64,000 nt of DNA, taken from NCBI RefSeq assembly GCF_012273895.1, contig NC_052106.1:4588001-4652000 (forward strand), given 5' to 3'. Below, piece by piece: positions 48,860-63,657 of the stretch. Numbering within the stretch: the first letter of the stretch is position 1; every line of letters begins with the position of its first letter. The stretch is from Zerene cesonia. Taxonomy: Eukaryota; Arthropoda; Insecta; Lepidoptera; Pieridae. The notes under the pieces were generated by a model, which had not been told where the DNA came from, did no database searches, and was given only the letters and a program-made list of their open reading frames with translations. The position numbers and the translations under genes are program-made.

Positions 48860-51800
48860 TCATCCAATAAATGCATGTATGTGGCTTTCTTTCATGCCAA
48901 TTTTTTTCAATAAGTCCATGCCGGTGTGTGTAAACTCCGTAGGTCCACAGAGACATGCAAAATGCGTGTTCTCATCCGGATAATTTACATTCTCTTTTTT
49001 GAGCACCTGAGAGAGTATATCGAGGCCTATTCTTCCTTTCGGCCCCGTCCAAGCTGGATCGTTTGAAAGGACATGCAATACATTTAATCTGTAACCAAAC
49101 AATGATTTATGCTCAAGAACCATCGAAAAGAAAGCGGTTAAGTGCGAGTCGGACTCTAGACGTTTCCGTACAAATAGGTAAGCTAAACGGCAACTGCAAA
49201 AAAAAAACATGAAATTGGACATCCATCCAGTTTATAATAGTGGGAACTAATAATCATCATCATCATCACCATCATCATCAACCTATATATGTTCCCACTG
49301 CTGGGACGCAGGCCTCCTATGAGGGTTCAGGCCATATTCCACCACGCTAGCCAAGTGGGGGTTGGCAGATGTCACATATCGTCGAACTTTTGATTCTTGG
49401 ACATGCCGGTTTCCTTACGATGTTTTCTTCACCGTTTTGAACAGTGGTGATGTTGCACATGCGCAGATAAATTGAAAAAAATCAATCTATTTGCTGTACG
49501 CTCGCCTGACTTCGAACCCCGACTTGTCGATTTCGTCCGAGGTTCGAGGAGGTCCGAAGTCCACTGAGCCACCATTGCATAATCAACTACTACTAAGTTC
49601 TAACAAAATATAGACCAAGGTGCAAAATTAATTACAGAAAAGTAACATTTTAGGAGTAAGTACAAATTTATAGTTTCATTAAATATTATGAACACCATAG
49701 TCTGAGGAGTAAGGAGTTAATCACTTTTATACGAAAAATGGCGAGCAAAATATATAGGTCAAGATATAAATGTAATTAGAAGACTTGAAATACTTAACAC
49801 AATTATAGTTATTTATAAGTATCATTAAGTGTAATTAATAGTTATTTGTGTCAAGTCTGAACATTAGACCGCCTGGTTTACAAAATTTACTTTATTACAT
49901 TTAATTACCTGTCGTCTTGTTGAGATATTTCATCAAATTTATCTTTGAAAAGTATATCCCCTTCTGTTTTGTTGAAGAACACTAAATGTATTCGTTCGCT
50001 GAAATGAGAAACATTTAATTTAATGAGAATCCAGTATATCTATCTGTAACAGATTCCAAATACTTGAAATCTTTGTTTTATTGAATTTATAATATTTTTT
50101 GCTACATATTTTTAACTTTCAATTAAAGGGATATAAATAAATATTGTCTATTGAACATTTTGAATAAAAAATCTAGCTATTTAAGTTTTTCGGTAAATCT
50201 CGTTCATTTGACCACAAGTTTAATTTACAATGTAACTTCGATCTATGTGTATGACTTACCATTTAGGATTAGATCTAGACAACATGAACCTCAGCAAGCC
50301 TAACATAGGTGTTATACCAGTTCCAGCTGCTATGAGATATAAAGTCTTCACCGCTTTCAACTAAAACGAAAAATGATAAATTAAAATTTGTTTTCGTTCT
50401 AATAGATGACGTAGAAGTTATGATGGATGAATTGCGGGCCAATACGACCATAAAATATGTGTAAATTGTTCGTAGACAATTTTTTTGCTCGAAAATTATA
50501 ATGTTGAAGGATAATATATTAGACTTAACGGTAAGACGGCTTCCTATAGCTGACATAATTGCTGTTCTTCTATATTATTTTCTCTTTAGTCATTTTGATT
50601 CATATGTAGATGGGTATACTAAGTATTAAAGCCTTATCACGGTTGAAATGCGTAGGTACTTATGTAATATGTGATTACAGAATATAAATATCAATAAAGT
50701 CAATCGTTAAAAGTTAAATCGTTTTCTACGTTTCACTATGTAGATATTTCTTACAATATTGCTTGAGATAAGGCGTTTTACTGAATCGTGGTTAAGGTTC
50801 CTTATCTGTTACTATAACCTTGACCATAATGCGTCCCTTTTAAGAAATTGAGGAAAAGTAAAACGAAATATTCCATATTGTAAGACTTACAGCAGTTAAA
50901 AACAAAATTATTAATCTGTTTGATTTAAATTAATGCTTAATTCTTCATTCTCTAAATATAAAACCACATGTCGGCAGTCCTGGTAAAGGGACCTTAGAAG
51001 CATACATAATGATAAGGAACACAACCCAATTAAAATCATTCTAGATGTTTAAATAATAACGTATTTCTAATTATAAACAACATAAATGCAACTTATTTAA
51101 GAAAGATTGAGAATATTAATTGCCCACCGTTTGTGCAAAACACGGTTATGTAAGATGTATGACGTAGATACCTTGAACCAACACTCCGTGTGGGTCACAC
51201 CGCTCTTATGCGAATAAACATACAAGGAACACTGTACTTAAATATAGTGCAACATATATGTGGAAGCGTGACAAAGGCAATAAACAGGAGGCCTATTCAT
51301 AGGGGGATTAAAGGCTCAGAATATATTACTATGTATAGTAGGATACGACAACTGAAGAACGTATACTTGTAGGTTAAAACAAAACCAGACACTCCAATTC
51401 TCAACATACCTGAAGCAATTGAAAATTCCCATAAGGCCCCGATATCGTAATTAAATCACCAAGTTTCAAGGATGTTAGGTGCGGAGATAGCGCTCCAAGT
51501 TCGTAGCGTTTAATCGTTAATTTGAGAGCACTGAATTCATTGCTCTGATTGTCCCAACCGTCGCCAATCGGTGTGTAAGAGCGGATACATTCAGAATCTA
51601 TAAAAGTATGTATACACTAGGTATAATATTGGAAGATTCTTAAAAAGAAATAACAAATTCGAGATATTAGCTTTATTTGATATACTTAAATAATGAAAAA
51701 GAGATGACATAACTGTTTAATAGGCGGGTAAATTTTATTTTTCCATTTAGGCCATTACAGTGAAATTTACTTTAGGATTCCAGTGATAAATGCTTCTCTT

Positions 51801-53734
51801 ATTACTACCACTTCTACATACTATTTAGGTTCTAAAATACATATTTATATTACAAAATGTACAACAAAATCACCTGTCGTATGATGAACTCTAACGTGGT
51901 GTCCCAAAGGGACTAGTGCCGGTCCGGATATTGGAGCCAATGTAATGAGACTGGTGTCATGGGACACTTTACTGACGTCCATTACACGACACTCCATTTT
52001 CCTCGGAGTCGTTATTTGAATAGCTTCCCCGAAAATCGTTTCACCACATCCCTTCCATAGTTTATTTTCGGATTTCATGGCAACTACCTATAATGTGAGC
52101 ATTACATATTATAAATAACATTGAAATAACCTTACACAATGATCACAATTTCTTTGTCAGGTGTTTTTCTATATGATTATCTGTTTAATGATTTTCTGCG
52201 AATATTTTGCTTCACTTATCGTAAAGAGTACTAGGCAAATGCCAGCAAATGAATATGTCTTTATAATTATTTTAATTATTATATTTTAAGATATTTAATA
52301 TTACATACTTACTTCAATTTTACCGCTTTCAGAAAATACTCTTAATTGCAAAGGCTCCGCTAAGTTACCTTCTGGTATTAGTCTAATTGTTCTAAGCCAA
52401 TTGTCGGTTGCAACCTCTATCAATAAAGATCCTTCTAATAACTTTGCACAGCCACCGGGGTTGGCTAAAGGTCCAGTGTATATAGAAATAATAAGCTTTG
52501 CTGATGTTTGTATCCAATCAAATCGCAAGGAGGCCGGCGAGTCTTTCAATTTATTTGTCGATTTAGCAGGGCTCGCCGCTGCCCTACGGCTGATCGATAC
52601 AGGCAAATCGCTCGACTGAATTAAGCTCTGCATAATCTTACTCGGGGGACTACCTTTGACATTTTCTTCGCTTTTAGCCGTGATCTTTTTCCTAACGGGC
52701 GTTATGCAATTCGCTAAGTTCTCCATTGATTTTCTGACAAGTTCCTGCGCTTTCGATGGTTCTTTCAGTTTGTCTGATTTTGAAGATGATATCGAAGTAC
52801 GGAATAGTTCTTCAGCGTCCGGTCGATCGAACGAGAGAGGACCTACCAGACATTTAGCTAATAATGAATCATAGTTCACCCAGGGGTGCACTTTGTCAAA
52901 GAGTTCTGTAGCATCGATTCCAGCACCACGCATTAATTCTTCGGGACCTTGAAACATATATTTATCAAACTTCGATTTTTATATAAAATTTTTAATTTTT
53001 TATAGCAGAAATTTCACTTAATCGAGTTACCTACCTCCCGGATGATACGGCAAGTAATGGGTGATGTTATATACGCGTCCACGGATAGCTAGCCACGCAT
53101 CATCTGTAATATAAGTTTAGTAATAATAAAAGTTAATGAGTACAAACAACTGTAAAGAAGGAATGTTTATTTAAGTATTGAATGTACTAACCTAATAAAT
53201 AATGCAGTTACTAGTATACAATAAAATAATTATTACAGTAGGTATATAAGGAGACCTTATCGCTTATCAGCGTTCTTTTGCAGGCTGACCAAAGTAAACG
53301 ATAAAGAAAAAAGGTAACATAAATGTAACAATTATAAATTGTAGAAGGATTAATGACAGACCATAGGACAAATGCATTGCTTCTTATTGTTTATACGCTT
53401 CAAAGGTGGCATATCCTAATAATCGTTATAAAATGAATGTAAAAAATATTATTTTCAAGTAATAAATATATGAAGCAGTAAAATTTCTATTCAAATTTCT
53501 ATTGTTATTATTTGTATATATTCATAAGTCAGTTAAAATAATAGCTGTATATTAAAAATAAAAAATACCTATTATACTAAAACATACTTTGGGTTTTGTG
53601 TAAAGCGAGTTCTGAAGGCGAAACCGGTCGAATCCGCCCACCAACGCCTGTAAGATCTTTTCCGGAATTCCCTAATCTTATCCAGTCCATAAGACTGTGG
53701 CCAGGTTGAAGAGCACATTTGTTTCGGGGGTTGC
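48860..53734 (-). CDS. Cyb5r4: Cytochrome b5 reductase 4 (NCB5OR), first exon missing
   Basis: An ER-associated soluble flavohemoprotein that passes electrons from NAD(P)H through FAD to a cytochrome b5 domain; linked to lipid desaturation and redox balance. Minus-strand exons: 53,588-53,734, 53,035-53,103, 52,313-52,947, 51,874-52,087, 51,410-51,597, 50,260-50,360, 49,909-49,998 and 48,860-49,088, all in frame, 556 codons plus stop. The order is diagnostic: HSLMDWIRLGNSGKDLTG, the heme domain YLPYHPGG..FDKVHPWVNY, a Ser/Lys linker, a CS domain (FDWIQTSAKLIISIYTGP), FAD motif RSYTPIGD, GPYGNF, nucleotide motif AAGTGITPMLGLL and the ending ACLCGPTEFTHTG..HAFIG. The linker is longer than in the human 521-aa protein. 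The first exon must end in one base before 53,734 and was not found. Confidence 0.95.
49237..49585 (-). repeat. tRNA-related SINE with (ATC)n end
   Basis: An ATCATCATC tract at 49,247-49,281 is followed by GTTCCCACTGCTGGGACGCA, GGCCTCCTATGAGGGTTCAG and CCATATTCCACCACGCTAGC, a well-known lepidopteran SINE wording. On the minus strand the other end is tRNA-like: TGGCTCAGTGGACTTCGGAC (A-box-like) and GGGGTTCGAAGTC (B-box-like). It lies in the last intron of CYB5R4. Confidence 0.85.
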
Positions 53735-56700
53735 CTAGAACAAAATATAACATCAGAGAAAATGCATATCGATTAAGTCATACCAATTGATCACACTGGA
53801 TATCCAATAAATATTTATGAATGAAATATACGTTAATTTAAACTCTTCTTATACTACGTTATATAAAATGTGTTGTATGAATTCCCGTAACTCTACAATC
53901 AAACAAATTACAGAACTGGAAAGTTTCGAACTAATAAATATCTTAATTTTCTTTCCGAGTTGAAATATAAATCGACATCAAAGTTTTGAAAGTTTATCCA
54001 GATAGGCAAGTTTTCTTGAAGAATCATTGGAATTCAATTCGAGGATACTGAAATTTGGGGAGTTAATGAAATTGTTCAGAAGTTTGTTTTTTATTATGAT
54101 ATATAGGGTGTCCCTCCGATGGTGTACTCTGCTCAATGGTACTTATAGTTATTCATACGCTGATAACTTAAAAAATACTTAAACAACAAAACGACGTACA
54201 CGCTTAGCGCAGCTAATGCGGACATCTGCGTGCGAACGGCAAAGGTGAACGAGTGGCCTGGCCTTAAGGATGTACACTAAGAGTTTTAAGAATTCATCAA
54301 ATAGAAAAAAAATGCGTTGCGTATTTTATGAACATTGCATACGTCGTGACACTTTTATAATGCCATGTAACTAACACTTTATGTTTAACATCGGCTTAAT
54401 AAATTGTTTATGCTTGGTCTTTGGGTCACTTATTGCTTGGGATAAATATCTAGTGCTAAATTAGCTTTATAAAATGTGTAACTATCAAATCTTCGAAACT
54501 CATAGAGTTATCCTCAATTTACCCTGAAATAATGTAATAGAATCTCCCACATTCTACAAACGTCTAAAAATCAAGTTTCATCAATGTATGTGGGCGGGAA
54601 TTTCAATTAAATTGCGTTCTTGATGGCATAAAATTTCCACAAATAGAATATGTAGCTATAAATAGGACGGTTGGTTGGTTATACTTTTATTAACAAAACA
54701 AAAATATTTACCAAAAAATTACGATTTTTATTAAATTGATTAGAAATATAAAAAATAAGTACTTAGTCCAAATGTTAATGCCACACGGGAACCACCGACT
54801 TTCAAATATAAAAAAAACTACCTAGAAAGGTATGAGGTAACAAAGTAATAAAAAATACAGCTGAATATATAAAACTTCCTCTATTTTTTAAATAGGTTGA
54901 AAATGCCAACATAGTATAATTTCAGATCCACCTTAATTTCAATAATTATCACAATAAAAACTATTTAAAATATGTATGCGTTTAGTTTTTGTATTAATCA
55001 TAGATTTATAGCATTTCGGGTAGGCCAAAATAAAACCGCAAAACAAACATAGTGTTAGTGCCAGAGTGATATAATAAATTATCATAATGATACCTATTTA
55101 AGATGAAGCAGTCCAAGGAATATAGCACATCCTTGGAAGTATAATTTGGCTGTAATATAGTTATTAAAGCTCACCGAGGCAGCAGAGCAAATAATAATTA
55201 TCTACGTCATAATTATAACGGGGTAATGGTAAGAATATCTGGGTTAAGTTCAGTTATTTCTAATAAGTCATAACGCCCTCTTAATAAGACGTTGAGGAGT
55301 TATCATAGAACCTAGAACCTTCAATATTATATCCCAAGTATGTTCCTACAAGATAAAGATATATTCATTATCCTCATAAAGGACACAGAAGCGAGCTCGT
55401 AAATTATAATTGTTTTATAGGCCATATAAGGAATGTATCTCTGGAACATAGCCGTAGTTTGTGATATTTTTTTTACTTTTACTACATTTAAAATTTATGT
55501 GATTTAAGCCTAGAGCTCTATAATCCCAAAATCCCTGGAAAGTTTGGTCAGTTAATTAAAATAACAAAGATATCTGAAATAATATATATATATTTTTTTC
55601 TATTTCTTTTTATGTTGTCCATGTCTATGTTATGTTATCTAGTTGTGTTGATATGTCTAAATTTCCTTATGTGATGTTGACAATAAATGAGTTTTTTTAT
55701 TTATTTATAAATATTATGAAGACAAATATAATCAGGTATGGTAGGCGCGCCGTTAACATTTGAAAACGCTTATAAAATTAACGTTAACCCGTATGTTAAT
55801 AAACGATTTTTAGTCTATTTGTCATTAATCAGACACAAAATTATACATGGCTTGCAATACATGGGCACCATTTTATACTAAGCGAGCAATCGCGCATTAT
55901 AGTACCTTCATGGGCGAGTGCCGAGTGTAGAGGAGTTCAAAATTGGGAGAAAAGCGGCGAGACGCGTTCAAATATCAGCAATTTCATATTTGTGACCTCT
56001 TTCTCCTATACATGTTTGTAATAACATCTCGTATAATAAATAGTGTTAATATTTAACCTTTACTTTATGTTAACCTCTAAAAAAGCGTTCTATAAACTAC
56101 ACTACGAAATAAACCTTAAATGGTAGCGGAAAAGCAATCAACGCCATATTTTTTAGTTATGTTCATGTTTCAATGGGCAAGGTGAGAATAAACTACGTAA
56201 ATAACACGTATTACTCTGTGGAAATGCTGTTATGAAAATATTTTCTAATAAAAAAAATAAAACGTTCATGAGAAGGCCATTATTAAAGAAAAAAGGCGTT
56301 TATTGACACATTTTTTACGACTTTCGTTGCGTATATTTCGTCAACTATTTATTTTAAAAGAAAAAACTTCAAGGCTTTTTTAAGACACGAAAATGAAACG
56401 AAACTTCTACTCCAAGTATAATCGAATTTTGTCGAAATTAAAATTGCTCTAACTATGAGAGCTCCGTGATATTTCTTAACAATCCGAAAGCTGAACTACG
56501 GAGTGATACCAATTTATTCAGTACTGCACTAAGTAAACAAACTCAAAATAAAGCTTATTGATTGTAGACATGGCTCTAATCGCACAGTACTCCAGCTCAA
56601 CTGGAGTGTTTGATTATTGGCTTTCACTGTATCAATATTGGCGAGTAAAGTTTACTCTCCTTGAAACACGAGGAAATCGAGGATATTGATAATATAATCT

Positions 56701-59700
56701 CGTTGTAAGGCGACTCAGCCTTTTATATGTGATATATTCCGCCTTTTTATAAGAATGAAATGAATGATGACAAAAGTTTCGCGGGTCAAATTGAATGGGT
56801 TTGTATGTAAACCATTTATATTTGCATATTTTACGTAAGAAGATTATATAGAATATGATTATTAAAGTAACAAGATTGTATGTGGAGGTTTGGTTAAGGG
56901 GGCTACATCCACTACATTAATAATATATATAATTATTTGACATTGTGTTGAATATATAATGCTAAAAAATTTATACTATAGAAAAAAAAATCCAAAACGC
57001 ATTACTGTTAACCAACTTAAATTTTGTTTTTTTTTTTTATTACTGTTCAAACACCATATCAATTTAACCGTGATTAATTTCAAGTAAATCGCCTATTTAT
57101 ATTTTTGACATAATACATAGACATGTGAATGCGGTCCTGCGTACAGACAGATCCGGCCATTGGAGATAGTCCTGTTGATTGTATAAGTACTCACGTGCGT
57201 AATTTGATCTCTTGTAGTCCCCTTAAAGAGATAAAATAGCGTTATTTAATAAACGACGAAGCCATCGAATCTCCGAGGCGACTACACAGGCTACAATTGG
57301 AACTGTGAGCATTACCTACTCGATAATAATAAAATAGTAACTATTCTAAACCATCGAGGTTCGAGATATATTAAAAATAGAGGTGATAAATATAAGCTAC
57401 ATCACAAGGGTACTTTTATGAGGGTCTCGTAGTGTTTGTATTTTTATACCTAACTAAACAAGGAAAATGAAGCGGAATAACTGCCGCTTGGAGGAAAATT
57501 ATTATCGAGGAAATTATTGCCGATATAACTTTTTCTTTTATACACTCGCTCTTCGCAGTGCTTTGATAGCGCTTATATTTGTTTCAACAACGGCGGTATA
57601 GATGACGATAATGCATCGAAAAGAAGGCAAGAACATTGTTTTACTTTTTTTTTAATAAACTTTTATTTGCAGCTTGAATATCGTCGTAATTTTAGGAATT
57701 TTTAAATGATTTTTATTTTTTAATTTCATCCATGGTCTTAGACTTAGGTAGAGCAGTGACCTATTACTGCGTGTCTGTATTAAGTTTAAAGTTTAAATAA
57801 GTTTCAAGCAATAGCGCGCAATTAACATTTCACGTGCAGTATTTAATACTTTATGTTTATGTCACTTTCTCACAACGGATTGTAAATATCATATGTATTT
57901 TATTTATTCGTATATTATATATTCTCTGCCCTGCTCCATTCATTTAATGTAATTTCTCTTCATACGCCTGGTCGCCTCGAGGAAATCAATAAATAGCGTG
58001 ATTGTTTAATTGTATTCTTATACAACAAATGTACCTAAAGTATTTTCACCAGACATAACATACGCAATAACCTTTCGGAAAAGCAGAGCTCCAATCAGTA
58101 ATTTGGTAAGTAAATGTACACCCAACATTTGCAAACTTTGTAAATTATAGGAGTTTCCAAACAAACGCTCGTATTTTATTGTTTTGTAAACAAATCGTTA
58201 TTCACGGATCGTTTACTTTATGACTCACGCATCGATCTTTTTACAGGAATAGGCAATTTTGTTCTTCAAAACCTCGCAAAAATAAAATGTTTATTTGAAT
58301 AAAATAAGGAAAAAAGTTTGCGTTTTAACATGGATCACCACTCAGCATAGATATATACATTTAATACATATAGAATTATGAAAGTGTTTCCCTCATGAAT
58401 ATTTATATGAGATGATTGACTTAACATTTTTCAGCGCGGAATGTTAATACATTAGGTAAAGCTTCACGAAGATACGTGGTCGGTCCGTAGTCACTGTAAA
58501 CAAAACAATTTGGTAGGTTTACGTTAATGGATTTTAAAGCAGATTTAAGCCTCGACGGCACTAAGTAAATTGTTTATTCAATACCTATAAGCGTATTAAA
58601 ATATTACATTATTTTCAATATAATATGTCATATTTCTTTGTAATTGTGCTACAGATATGATATTGTTGGCTTTTACTCGATATTCGAATGTCTATCCGAA
58701 AGGTGAATCTTAAATTGAATAAAAGGCACCATTTGCAGTCGTAGCCACGAGCTACACGACGTATTTCGATAATGTAACAGCTCTAATGACATTTCGTATT
58801 TGATTTATTTCCAATACTATTGAACCGTTGTTCTTCAGAAATGGAATTAGTTCAGCCTAAATCTAGCTTATTTAGCTTTCCTTGCAATCGTCAATGTAGC
58901 CTAGATTGTTGTTATTAGAGAAATGTTTTAGGAGATTAATTATGACAAAACAATCCTTTTTACAGCAGCTGTACTTCAACATGATTTAGTTCAATTGTGT
59001 GTGATTGATCTATATTCATTAGAGACCGGTGTTTGTTAGCAGTACTAATTGAAACAATATTTGAATACACAGTTTAGATAAAGCACTGTACTGTGTACTT
59101 TACCTATGAATTATTATGTATGAATTGGTACAACATATATTGGAATATAGTAAACACATATTTCATAATAAAAACCACCGCCGAATGGTGAAAACAAAAA
59201 TATTTCACATTTCAATCCAATTACGAAAGAAATGTGTATGTAATCAAATGTATCGTTTAATATAAGGTATATTAAACGATATATTTGATTGAGCCTACAA
59301 GGCTTTGTTTGACGCCACACCTAAATAGAATGTATTCATACTGCGCCATTAAAGCGGCTCATGCAAATATTGTACCTATGTGGATCTTTATTATTTCATT
59401 TGGTTAAAACCACATTGACTAATGTATTTTATTATTAAAGGATTACTTTTGTTACTACCTAGTCATAATACCAGCGACTTTAAATGTCTGCCTAGTAATA
59501 AAAAAACAAAGGAATTCAGAGTCATCTTTATCTGGATAACTATGTATATATAGGAATATGTAACATTTATATTAATTGAATTTTATAACGTGTAGAAGTA
59601 AATTAATAAATTTATTTCGCGCACATTGTTTTAAGGGTCTCGCGGTTGCCATAAAAACGTCTTCACAAAAGCAACTTACGATGGTATAAAACTTAAGTCG

Positions 59701-62442
59701 CAGTAAAATAACGCTGTTAAATCACCAGATGACCTGTTTCGGAAATGTCGAGGAAATCAATACAGTCAAAGCTTGCCTCAAAGCAATTACTTAGATACTA
59801 TAGTTGAAAGCAAAATAAATTTAGTTTGGTTTTTCAGGGGCTAAATACAAACATCGCGTGCATTTTACATAGCACTCCGACTGTTTATGCTTTCAACGTT
59901 TAAAATGAAATGTTTTTTACACTGTCAAACAATATTTTTCGCTTTACTTTACATTCGTTTTGTGCACGTGGAAATTATTTATTTCTCCTTTGCTCTTCGG
60001 TTTTTTTAATATAATTACGCGTTCACTGATTTTGCAATATAATAAAATAAGAAGAAAAATATTTTCGATACAAATGATAATAATGTAAAATTCAGGCTAT
60101 TACATCCGTTAAGAAAGCTATTCCAATAAAACTTTGTGTGACGTTAATCTTTGCAGAAATGTAACAGTTGATAAATGATGCAGGAAAAACTCGGATATAC
60201 TCCGGAAAGAACCCTTATTTTATTCTTAGATTGGATTAACTCGCCTTTTTGTAAACGTTGATAGAAAACCCTTTGGAACTGTTCTCTACTATCTCGACTA
60301 ACATTTGCTTTATCTTACATTGCATTATGGTACTTACGGATGGACGGATTTTCTTTTACCACTTGCTGATTCCTCACATCCACATTTAATACTTTACGTA
60401 GTTACAGATAAGCTAATCAGAACACATCCAAAGTGCCTTCATATTACGTGTAATTATTTTATAACGTTAAAATTACACTTTAGAATAAAACACTATTACG
60501 ATTAACGAGTTATATTCCAAAAATTTACTATATTTCTATTGTTACCCATCTATCATTGACTCGAATTAATTCCATTATAATGTAATATCATTCTAAAATG
60601 CAGTATACGAGAATGCATTTAGTTTTTGAATACATACCATTCGCTACGCGTGAATACTGAGTTTTAAAATATTTAATTACATATTTTATGTATTTATCGT
60701 TCTGTTAATAATAATTCCATCTTGACTGCATCATTTTGAGCGAATATTATAACTTCCTTAGTACATCTGTGTTATTTGCTGCTCGGATATGAAGGCAGGA
60801 ACAAAAGACATGTCAACAGCAGGAATAGATATCGTGTTCAGTTCTATAAAGTAAGCGGGTATCAGAGCTTTTATGAGAAGCTTCGACAGCGATTATTATT
60901 TGTGATAATATTACAATCGGAATGTCGGCTTTGTAATTTTTATCTCTTTATTATTTTTAAACAGTTACCCGACGATGTCGTTAATTGACAACGTTCTAAG
61001 GACTATCCACACTTTCACATTTGGAAATCGTTCACTTTTTTATATGCTAGAAATTAAATACGACATAGAGTATATATGCAGTGATATATTATCTAAATAT
61101 TAAACTTCATAAAATATTCTCAATGTTAAAAACAAAGACTGAAATAACGGTAGATGAATTGAAACTAAATTTCGCCAATCACCAACGTTATGATTAGAAT
61201 CTATTTAATTAACTTTTATAATGCATAATTATAGGTATAAAAAGTTCTAACACAAATATTCGTTGTCATTTTTGCCCACCAGTAAATCATCCAATTTATT
61301 TATCGCTGTATCCGATTACTCAAATAGACTCTTGTTACGGAGACTTTTCGAGAAAAATGTTTTTTTTATAGTTAACTCGATACTGTCAAGGTGATAAATC
61401 TCTAACAAAACAAAACATAAACGATAATACAATAGACAAAATAGCTAACGTAGATCAAAAAGACGTGACGAGGAACGCCCAACAAAGAAATTCGTTTAAA
61501 CTTCAGGATTATGTCCTTTGATGGCAGTAATTGACGGAATTTTTCTTTTCAGGTCCAAATTTAAGCGTTGACGTTGTAATTTATAAAACGAATGAACGTT
61601 ATAATTTTTTGTGGAAGTAATCCAATTAATTCTGTTACAAGAAAATAATCGAATGTCTTTTTTACATAGGTCTCGGATAGTTCTTACGGATAAAATCTTT
61701 CTTTACGGCTAGGTAAACTGTAACATGTTAATCGTAAGAGCTACGATTTAGTATTTCAATTACACAAAAGTTTCGAATTTATTTGTATCCACGTTCAAGA
61801 TATTGTAGGTAGTAAGAAAAAATTTAAATGTTTCCAACCCTAAAAAGTAATAAAACTAACAAGTTCTGTGATTACTTATTATTATTGCAACAAGTGTGAT
61901 TTTCTGTTATTAAATCTGGTCATAACAATTAACAAATCCTTGTCTTATATCCTGATACATCGGCATAATTGTATTACCTTTGCCTTATTTGTTGAACCCT
62001 TGTCTTATTTGTTCGAATTCGTAAATTTCACTGGAAAAATGCTATACATTCACCTTAATATTAAACAGACCTCCACGCTTACCCCGCTGCTGAAAGCTAA
62101 ACCCTATACGAACGATAATTTTATTCATTCCAACCATAAAACAAAGCGGAAGCGTGGCTTTATTCTTGAATAATATTCCATTGTGGAAACATTTCCCAAC
62201 TTAACGTTATTTTATTCGAGCGGGGGTTGCAAGTTGCAAGTCATGTGTTACGAATGTACTAGTAATGTTCAATATTATGTTTAAATACAGTAATGTTACA
62301 TTTACTCCTAAGAACGACATAGACTGCAATAATTAAGTACATATGATTTATTAAGAAATATTATTATAGATTTATTTATCGTTATATTGAATGATTACAG
62401 TAGTTAAACTCAGTCATTTTCTCTATAAAGAGCGAAATTATA
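53735..62442. other. Non-coding DNA upstream of the CYB5R4 exons
   Basis: No supported coding exon in 8.7 kb. Much of it is probably the first intron and promoter region of CYB5R4. It is AT-rich with scattered CpG islands too weak to call, and has the hairpin at 59,242-59,290. No recognised mobile element. Confidence 0.45.
59242..59290. repeat. 23-bp near-perfect hairpin
   Basis: Arms 59,242-59,264 and 59,268-59,290 pair over 23 positions with one G-T pair (left G at 59,250) and a 3-base centre AGG. Core TATCGTTTAATATA is mirrored by TATATTAAACGATA. Confidence 0.75.
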
Positions 62443-63442
62443 NNNNNNNNNNNNNNNNNNNNNNNNNNNNNNNNNNNNNNNNNNNNNNNNNNNNNNNNNN
62501 NNNNNNNNNNNNNNNNNNNNNNNNNNNNNNNNNNNNNNNNNNNNNNNNNNNNNNNNNNNNNNNNNNNNNNNNNNNNNNNNNNNNNNNNNNNNNNNNNNNN
62601 NNNNNNNNNNNNNNNNNNNNNNNNNNNNNNNNNNNNNNNNNNNNNNNNNNNNNNNNNNNNNNNNNNNNNNNNNNNNNNNNNNNNNNNNNNNNNNNNNNNN
62701 NNNNNNNNNNNNNNNNNNNNNNNNNNNNNNNNNNNNNNNNNNNNNNNNNNNNNNNNNNNNNNNNNNNNNNNNNNNNNNNNNNNNNNNNNNNNNNNNNNNN
62801 NNNNNNNNNNNNNNNNNNNNNNNNNNNNNNNNNNNNNNNNNNNNNNNNNNNNNNNNNNNNNNNNNNNNNNNNNNNNNNNNNNNNNNNNNNNNNNNNNNNN
62901 NNNNNNNNNNNNNNNNNNNNNNNNNNNNNNNNNNNNNNNNNNNNNNNNNNNNNNNNNNNNNNNNNNNNNNNNNNNNNNNNNNNNNNNNNNNNNNNNNNNN
63001 NNNNNNNNNNNNNNNNNNNNNNNNNNNNNNNNNNNNNNNNNNNNNNNNNNNNNNNNNNNNNNNNNNNNNNNNNNNNNNNNNNNNNNNNNNNNNNNNNNNN
63101 NNNNNNNNNNNNNNNNNNNNNNNNNNNNNNNNNNNNNNNNNNNNNNNNNNNNNNNNNNNNNNNNNNNNNNNNNNNNNNNNNNNNNNNNNNNNNNNNNNNN
63201 NNNNNNNNNNNNNNNNNNNNNNNNNNNNNNNNNNNNNNNNNNNNNNNNNNNNNNNNNNNNNNNNNNNNNNNNNNNNNNNNNNNNNNNNNNNNNNNNNNNN
63301 NNNNNNNNNNNNNNNNNNNNNNNNNNNNNNNNNNNNNNNNNNNNNNNNNNNNNNNNNNNNNNNNNNNNNNNNNNNNNNNNNNNNNNNNNNNNNNNNNNNN
63401 NNNNNNNNNNNNNNNNNNNNNNNNNNNNNNNNNNNNNNNNNN
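62443..63442. other. Assembly gap (1000 N)
   Basis: Exactly 1000 N, the usual placeholder for a gap of unknown length. The 300-plus-residue frames over it are artefacts. Confidence 0.99.
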
Positions 63443-63657
63443 AGATATCATAAATTCAAAATTGTTTTTACATGAGAACCAGTGTCACTTCAATTTTGCA
63501 CTAGTTTTCTTAAAATACATGTTTTTATAGAATGTGTGAACAACTTACAAAAATATTCCAAATAAAGAAGCGTTTTTCAAATTCCTCGCCTTTAAAGGGT
63601 AAGGTACTCGAGATTCAGAGCCGGATAAGGTTCAAATCATCCTTTTTTATGTTTTAG

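Noticed and set aside
49089..49222. Extension of the last CYB5R4 exon to residues LAYLFVRKRLESDSHL
   Set aside because: An acceptor at 49,089 joins QQDDR to LNVLHVLSNDPAW, matching the family; the extra residues are intron.
49247..49281. Simple ATC repeat as a possible CRISPR-like array
   Set aside because: It is the microsatellite end of a SINE; no spaced direct repeats, and the genome is eukaryotic.
62391..63530. 379- and 337-residue frames
   Set aside because: Made of the 1000-N gap.
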